Assembly (NCBI GenBank): GCA_024235835.1
Contig: JACKLQ010000001.1
Location: 1,178,001 to 1,242,000, forward strand
Direction of reading: 5' to 3'
From: Thiobacillus sp.
GTDB taxonomy: Bacteria > Pseudomonadota > Gammaproteobacteria > Burkholderiales > Thiobacillaceae
Length of the DNA stretch: 64,000 bases
The position numbers and the translations under genes are program-made. Shown in pieces: positions 59,651-64,000 of this stretch. The notes below the pieces were generated by a model. That model did not search any database and was not told the DNA's origin. It saw only the letters and a list, made by a program, of their open reading frames with translations. Numbering within the stretch: the first letter of the stretch is position 1; every line of letters starts with the position of its first letter.

Positions 59651-60322
59651 ATGAAATCGATGCAACGCAGCACCCTGGCGCTGGCCCTGGCCGGCACCCT
59701 CTCCCTGCCTGCCCTGTCCATGGCCGCCGGCGCGGCCAAGGACGAGCACGGCAGCCATCACCCCGAACCGTCCCAGACCACCTCCCAGGCCACCGCGCCG
59801 GGTGCAACCGACCCCATGCAGACCATGCGCAAGCGCATGATGGACATGCGCCAGACGCGCGACCCGGACAAGCGCATGGCCATGATGGAAGAGCAGATGA
59901 AGGACATGGAAGCCATGATGAAAGACCGCCCCTGTCCCATGGCGGACGCCAAGGGCGGCGGCATGGGCATGATGGGGCCCGGCATGGGAATGGGCATGAT
60001 GGGCGGCAAGGGTGGTATGGGAATGATGGGGGGCCAAGGCGGCATGGGCATGATGGGCCATGGCATGCAGGGTGGGCCAGGCATGTCAGGGATGGACGAC
60101 ATGATGGGCAAGCGCATGGACATGGTGGAGAAGCGCATGGACATGATGCAGATGATGATGCAGCCGCGGTCGGGCCCCGGCATCCAAGGTGGCATGGGTA
60201 TGTCAGGCCAGGACGACATGATGGCCCGGCGCATGGACATGCTGGAGCGGCGTCTGGACATGATGCAAAAAGGCATGGGGCCAGGCATGCCGGGCGGCGG
60301 CATGGGCATGCATGGCAGGTAA
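59651..60322 (+). CDS. Methionine-rich low-complexity periplasmic protein
   Basis: A 223-residue exported protein (signal LALALAGTLSLPALSMAA). Repeats such as GMGMMGGKGGMGMMGGQGG make it extremely rich in Met and Gly, suited to bind Cu(I) in the periplasm. Codon frame is supported by the ribosome binding site AAGGAGC and by absence of stops. No family beyond low complexity is claimed. Confidence 0.8.
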   Translation: MKSMQRSTLALALAGTLSLPALSMAAGAAKDEHGSHHPEPSQTTSQATAPGATDPMQTMRKRMMDMRQTRDPDKRMAMMEEQMKDMEAMMKDRPCPMADAKGGGMGMMGPGMGMGMMGGKGGMGMMGGQGGMGMMGHGMQGGPGMSGMDDMMGKRMDMVEKRMDMMQMMMQPRSGPGIQGGMGMSGQDDMMARRMDMLERRLDMMQKGMGPGMPGGGMGMHGR

Positions 60323-60363
60323 CCCCGCCCGGGCGGCATTGAGACCTGACAGGGGGCCAAGCC

Positions 60364-60585
60364 ATGTACGGATTCGACCATTTCGGCATGGGGTTGGGCG
60401 GCATCGGCATGATCCTGGTCTGGGTCGTGCCGCTCATCCTTCTTTTCCTGGTAGTCCGCCCTTTCTTCGGCGGCAAGGGGCCTGGCCAGGGCAAGACCGC
60501 CCTGGACACCCTTGAAGAGCGCTACGCCCGGGGCGAGATTAACCGGGAGGAATACCTGAAGCGCCGGGCCGACCTGGAAGATTGA
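60364..60585 (+). CDS. SHOCT-domain small membrane protein
   Basis: A 73-residue protein with one transmembrane helix (MILVWVVPLILLFLVVRPFF) and a C-terminal SHOCT domain (ALDTLEERYARGEINREEYL). A degenerate relative lies at 62595. Its role is unknown; it sits in the copper gene cluster. Confidence 0.85.
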   Translation: MYGFDHFGMGLGGIGMILVWVVPLILLFLVVRPFFGGKGPGQGKTALDTLEERYARGEINREEYLKRRADLED

Positions 60586-61083
60586 GCGTGGTGAAGCACC
60601 TGCCCCAGATCGCACTGCTGCTGTCCATTACTCTCGCTGCTTGTGGACGGGACGCCCCACCCGAAGCCGGCATGCAACCAGTCGCCATGCCGGCCCAGGG
60701 CAACTGGCCGCCTCCGAAAGTGGCGAGCCAGTTCGATCCCGGGCAGGTGGCACGGGGCAAGGCCCTCTACGAACAGCATTGCCAATGCCTGCCACGGCAG
60801 CGAAGGCAAGGGCCAGCCCGGCGACTAGCGCCGGAAGGGGCCGGACGGCAGGTTCCCACCACCGCCCCTGGACGATTCCGCCCACGCCTGGCACCACCCC
60901 ACCAAAATCCTGCATCGGGTCATTAAGCACGGGAGCCCGGGCGGCAGCGGCAACATGCCTTCCTGGAAGGAGGTGCTCACGGACGCCCAGATCGACGACG
61001 TGACCGTCTACATCAAGTCTCTCTGGTCGGACGAAATCTATGCCGTCTGGCACGACATCGAGCGGCGCTCCCTGGAACCCTGA
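60582..61083 (+). pseudogene. Monoheme cytochrome c, broken by frameshift and a stop
   Basis: The N-terminus with lipoprotein-like signal (LLLSITLAACGRDAPP) and GQVARGKALYEQHC reads in one frame. The continuation (NACHGSEGKGQPGD, TAG stop, RRKGPDGRFPPPPLDDSAHA, MPSWKEVLTDAQIDDVTVYI) lies in another. A one- or two-base change near 60780-60795 destroys the CxxCH site, and the TAG at 60826-60828 stands where tryptophan (TGG) is expected. So the gene is inactive. It overlaps the SHOCT gene stop, indicating a former operon member. Confidence 0.85.
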
Positions 61084-61089
61084 GACACA

Positions 61090-62019
61090 TCAAAGGCTGT
61101 CCGGCACCGCCAGGCTGCGCCCCAGATCGAATTCCAGTTGCTGCAGGGCCCACTTAGCCTCGGCGTGGGTGGAGTCCAGCATCAGCACATGCTGGAAGGC
61201 CTCCGCGGCCTGTTCGGCCTGTTCAAGGCCCCGGTGAGCCCTCCCCAGGGCCATCCAGGACTCCGGGTTGTTGGGTTCCAGCTGGACCCATTCCTGGGCC
61301 AGAGGCTTGAGGGCAGACCATTTCTTCTGGGCCCCCAGGTCGCAAGCCGCCAGGAAGTAACCGCTTTCCCGGCCCGGGTTCTCCCAGAAGCTCTTTGCAC
61401 CGGAAATCGGTTGCAATCCCTCCATGGCCACGTGTCGCAGCCATCCTACCGGCAAGGCGAAGTGGAAATTGCCACCGGCCTTGGCCTTGAAGGTGAGGAT
61501 GCCCACCAAGCGGCCCTGGAGATCGAACAGGCCGCCGCCACTGGCACCCCGCTCGAAGCGGGCCGAAGTCTGAATGACCTTGCCACCGTCGCACTCGCAA
61601 TGGTGCAGTCCGACGATCCTGCCAGGGCTGACGGCGAACTGCCCCTCCGGATAGCCTACCGCCACCACGTCCAAGCCCACCCGGGTTTCCCCCACGTCAA
61701 TCATGGGCATCGCCTCGGTATGCTGTCCAGGCACGGTCAGGAAACACAAATCCCGGTAGGCATCGTGCAGGTCGGCGGTCGCCTGCCTGGTGAGACCATC
61801 CAACTTCACCTCGATATGCGCGGCATCCCGCAAGACGTGGCAGTTCGTCACCATGCGGTTGGCGGCGAGGGGCACGGCGGAGCCCAGTTCCGTCACCCCG
61901 TCCGTGCGCGTCACCACCAATTGATGGACCCGTGTGGTCCAATCCGGCTCGCCCGCCGATGCAACCATCGACCGCAGCATGGCGAAGAGCGACAGCAGTA
62001 GGGTCCGACCTCTCGGCAT
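61090..62019 (-). CDS. Exported trypsin-like protease with TPR tail
   Basis: A 309-residue protein with a hydrophobic export signal (LLLSLFAMLRSMVASAG). Catalytic residues: His61 (MVTNCHVLRD), Asp90 (AYRDLCFLTV) and Ser160 (ERGASGGGLFD). The C-terminal ~70 residues (WVQLEPNNPESWMALGRAHR; EQAAEAFQHVLMLDSTHAEA) are TPR-like repeats. It may degrade or bind misfolded envelope proteins under copper stress. It is on the opposite strand to the copper genes. Confidence 0.82.
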   Translation of the reverse strand: MPRGRTLLLSLFAMLRSMVASAGEPDWTTRVHQLVVTRTDGVTELGSAVPLAANRMVTNCHVLRDAAHIEVKLDGLTRQATADLHDAYRDLCFLTVPGQHTEAMPMIDVGETRVGLDVVAVGYPEGQFAVSPGRIVGLHHCECDGGKVIQTSARFERGASGGGLFDLQGRLVGILTFKAKAGGNFHFALPVGWLRHVAMEGLQPISGAKSFWENPGRESGYFLAACDLGAQKKWSALKPLAQEWVQLEPNNPESWMALGRAHRGLEQAEQAAEAFQHVLMLDSTHAEAKWALQQLEFDLGRSLAVPDSL

Positions 62020-62239
62020 TCCATGTCCTCCAGCCTCGACAGGATTGAATTTGTCAGCTTCCCGGCGGAGACACAAGGTAGATATCGCCTATATTGGCTA
62101 AGGCTGGCACGGTCCGACTCCAAAGCCGCCAATGACATACATGTAATGCCGGTATCAGGTTCCTGTGGGGATGTGCTGTCCATACTGGCCTCAACATCAC
62201 ATGCAGTGGTGTTCTTCATTAACCACACAGGAGTCGATC

Positions 62240-62527
62240 ATGAACCGCAAGCAGTCCATCCTCACTACCGCCATTCTGGCCCTACTCACCTCTTCCGTTT
62301 TCGCCGGCCAGTGGGACGGCAACCCGGACATGGGGCAAAGCATCCTGAATGACATTACCAGCAGCGGCTTCGTCGGCACCAGCTTCTCGTCCGCCAAGTC
62401 TGAGCGCGGCAGCGGCGACGTTTACGGTTGGGTCGTACTGGATGCCCAGGCCGGCGATGTCCGCGCCTCCGCAGGCCCCGAGAAAGGCAGCGGCGATACG
62501 TACGGCTCCATCCTTAATGACCTGTGA
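62240..62527 (+). CDS. Small exported protein of unknown function
   Basis: A 95-residue exported protein (signal LTTAILALLTSSVFA) containing two similar segments, DMGQSILNDITSSGF near the start and YGSILNDL at the end, plus GSGDVYG/GSGDTYG pairs. These repeats suggest internal duplication. No family recognised. Ribosome binding site CAGGAG. Confidence 0.65.
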   Translation: MNRKQSILTTAILALLTSSVFAGQWDGNPDMGQSILNDITSSGFVGTSFSSAKSERGSGDVYGWVVLDAQAGDVRASAGPEKGSGDTYGSILNDL

Positions 62528-62594
62528 GCGTCGGGTAGTGTCTGCCTCGGCATTCAGGGCGGAATGCCGAGGCCCCAGACGCCGGAATCGAACT

Positions 62595-62730
62595 ATGTAC
62601 GGACTCGACCCCGTCGGCATGAGCGGGGAGTGGCTAGGGATGGTCCTCGTCTGGCTTGTTCCCATCCTCCCCGCCGTGTTGCTCATTCGCCATTTCACCG
62701 AGCCCCATGAGAAAAGGCGTCACCATGAAA
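62595..62730 (+). pseudogene. Degenerate paralogue of the SHOCT membrane protein
   Basis: The start MYGLDPVGMSGEWLGMVLVW closely parallels the SHOCT gene at 60364 (MYGFDHFGMGLGGIGMILVW), but after the membrane helix the SHOCT domain is absent and the frame runs on to 63023 across an unrelated lipoprotein gene. It is best read as a truncated or frameshifted copy. Confidence 0.6.
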
Positions 62731-63120
62731 CCGCTGACGATTCTCGCATTGCTACTGCTGGCCGGCTGTACGTCGAACTTGGCCCTCAAGGACACAAGCA
62801 ATGCGGCCCAAGCCGTCGGCACTCTGAACCTGCATTGGCTACAACCCAATTCCATCGAGGTGACGCTGGAAGGAAGGCGCTACAAGGGGGATTGGACAAT
62901 GAGCCGGTGCCTCCCGGCCGACTATCAGTGTCGCGGCCCCTATCTCAGTGTCCCGAAAGTCCATCGGCGCCATATCAGTCAGGGACAGGCAACGCTGACA
63001 TCGAGGGAAGGCGACAGTCTTGAATGTAAATGGGTCAGCCATCTTCCCGATGTGCGGGGAACCTGTCGGACCCAGGATGGAAGATTATTTTCACTGGAAG
63101 AATCCAAGCCTGTCGGATAA
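62725..63120 (+). CDS. Small lipoprotein of unknown function
   Basis: A 131-residue protein with a clear lipobox (LALLLLAGCTSN). The mature part (VTLEGRRYKGDWTMSRCLPA; LECKWVSHLPDVRGTCRTQD) has four cysteines that could form disulfides. AAGG lies about 7 bases before the ATG at 62725; 62707 is an alternative. Located inside the copper cluster; no family assigned. Confidence 0.75.
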   Translation: MKPLTILALLLLAGCTSNLALKDTSNAAQAVGTLNLHWLQPNSIEVTLEGRRYKGDWTMSRCLPADYQCRGPYLSVPKVHRRHISQGQATLTSREGDSLECKWVSHLPDVRGTCRTQDGRLFSLEESKPVG

Positions 63121-63165
63121 ACATCAACAACTGACCCCACGGTTTGCACGTGCAAGGAGCTTGAG

Positions 63166-63312
63166 ATGCTGAACTGGCTGAAACGAATCTGGGCTGAGTT
63201 CAAGGCCTGGCAACAAGCCAACGTGGAAGCACACGCCCATTCCTCCCCACATTCCTGCTGTTCAGCTCCCCCGCCCGGAGCAGGCCGCCACGACACCCAG
63301 CACGGGCGGTGA
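63166..63312 (+). CDS. 48-residue Cys/His-rich peptide upstream of the copper ATPase
   Basis: An open frame beginning MLNWLKRIWAEFKAWQQANV and ending with a His- and Cys-rich part (HAHSSPHSCCS ... GRHDTQHGR). AAGGAGC precedes the ATG by about 7 bases. The end of this ORF is 6 bases before the ATPase start. The composition suggests metal binding and possible regulation of the ATPase. It is too short for confident family placement. Confidence 0.6.
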   Translation: MLNWLKRIWAEFKAWQQANVEAHAHSSPHSCCSAPPPGAGRHDTQHGR

Positions 63313-63318
63313 GTTGGT

Positions 63319-64000
63319 ATGGTACCGGCCCCCGCCCACGTCCTCGATAAGGATCCGGTCTGCGGCATGACCGTCAAGCCGGACTCACCCCATCGTGCCC
63401 AGCATGACGGGCAGACCTATCTCTTCTGCAGCGCGGGTTGTCTGGAGAAGTTCCGGGCCGAGCCTGGACGCTATTTGGCGCCTGCCGAACCGGAAGCGGA
63501 TGAAGTTGCCCCACAGGGCGTGGAATACACCTGCCCCATGCACCCCGAGGTGCGGCAGCTCGGCCCCGGCACCTGCCCCAAGTGCGGCATGGCCCTGGAG
63601 CCCGTCGCGCCCTCGGCCGAGGCGGAGGAGAACCCCGAACTGGCCGACTTTCGCCGCCGCTTCTGGTGGACCCTGCCGCTCACGCTCATCGTCACGGCCA
63701 TCGCCATGTCGGGTGGGCTGTTCGATGCCGTGCCGGGGGCCACCCGACCCTGGGTGGAACTGGCCCTGGCCACACCGGTGGTGCTGTGGTCGGGCTGGCC
63801 GTTCTTCGTGCGGGGCGTGCGTTCCGTCGCCGGGCGCAGCCCCAACATGTGGACCCTGATCGGCCTGGGCACGAGCGCGGCATACGCCTACAGCGTCGTC
63901 GCCACGGTGGCGCCGGGCGTGTTCCCCGAGTCCTTCCGCGTCGACGGCCACGTGGCGGTCTACTTCGAGGCCGCCGCCGTCATCATCTCCCTCACCCTGT
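63319..64000 (+). CDS. copA: Copper-translocating P-type ATPase (5' part)
   Basis: The first ~227 residues of a P1B-type ATPase. A YHS domain (DPVCGMTVKPDSPHRAQHDG ... FCSAGCLEKF) comes first, then a heavy-metal-binding segment (YTCPMHPEV ... GTCPKCGMALEP), then the first membrane helices (WWTLPLTLIVTAIAMSGG; SPNMWTLIGLGTSAAYAYS). The catalytic part lies beyond the right edge. It exports cytoplasmic copper to the periplasm. Confidence 0.93.
   Translation, partial: MVPAPAHVLDKDPVCGMTVKPDSPHRAQHDGQTYLFCSAGCLEKFRAEPGRYLAPAEPEADEVAPQGVEYTCPMHPEVRQLGPGTCPKCGMALEPVAPSAEAEENPELADFRRRFWWTLPLTLIVTAIAMSGGLFDAVPGATRPWVELALATPVVLWSGWPFFVRGVRSVAGRSPNMWTLIGLGTSAAYAYSVVATVAPGVFPESFRVDGHVAVYFEAAAVIISLTL

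Noticed and set aside
59960..60300. Short repeated units that could be mistaken for a CRISPR or tandem-repeat locus
   Set aside because: Repeats are irregular GMGMMG-type codon repeats within an open frame that has a signal peptide and ribosome binding site, so they are protein low-complexity sequence.

Overview
The window is high-G+C DNA from a proteobacterium, most likely a betaproteobacterium. The gene families point that way: a BPSS1780-type membrane protein, a DUF2782 protein near polA, periplasmic c-type cytochromes, MHYT/GGDEF/EAL signalling, an energy-coupling-factor nickel uptake operon with NikR, and a large copper-resistance region. Nearly all genes are tightly packed, often with 4-base ATGA or GTGA overlaps. 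The AT-richer exceptions, which look acquired, are an integron cassette array (about 2.9-6.8 kb) and a serine-protease-like gene between long inverted repeats (32.0-33.3 kb).

Layout. 1-1.4 kb: the start of hslU, a DUF4426 protein, and two REPIN-like repeats, one of which splits a small gene. 1.4-6.85 kb: a chromosomal-type integron with integrase (minus strand), attI-like junction, and cassettes carrying two small unknown proteins, a DUF4365 nuclease-like protein and a BrnT/antitoxin-like pair. An IS1111-group (IS110 family) element sits inside the attC site of the DUF4365 cassette. 6.9-17.1 kb: a TauE/SafE-like transporter, a diheme cytochrome, membrane proteins, a LOG-family protein, polA, a hybrid histidine kinase paired with a PhnD-like binding protein, and moaE. 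17.2-25.1 kb: an MHYT-PAS-GGDEF-EAL protein, a frameshifted DUF1924 cytochrome, a diheme cytochrome, a two-component pair followed by a decayed kinase, and trkH. 25.2-31.9 kb: a cNMP/CBS/DUF294 protein joined to a DnaQ-like exonuclease through two tandem 83-bp units, a beta-CASP hydrolase, msrB, and a CheZ-like protein.

32-40.1 kb: the inverted-repeat-flanked protease-like gene, a dienelactone-hydrolase-like protein, an OmpA-type lipoprotein, YchJ, SirB2, an M20 amidohydrolase, an HD-GYP protein and msrA. 40.2-44.9 kb: nikR followed by a nickel/cobalt ECF uptake operon. 44.9-52.8 kb: an EEP-family hydrolase, an Hsp33 with altered zinc ligands, mnmC, an HTH-receiver protein, and a sigma-54 activator divergent from a TauE/SafE exporter with a good -24/-12 promoter. 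52.8-64 kb: a copper island with CusRS-like regulators divergent from a His-rich peptide, TolC-like protein, multicopper oxidase, cupredoxin, DUF411, CusF-like, Met-rich and SHOCT proteins. It also holds a dead cytochrome c, a trypsin-TPR protein, small envelope proteins, and the start of a copper P-type ATPase.

How the genes work together. The copper genes form a detoxification unit: sensing (CusRS), periplasmic oxidation and chelation (oxidase, cupredoxin, CusF, Met-rich protein), and export across the inner membrane (P-type ATPase). The nickel operon couples an ECF core (CbiM/Q/O) to periplasmic and outer-membrane accessory proteins under NikR. No tRNA, rRNA or CRISPR array was seen.
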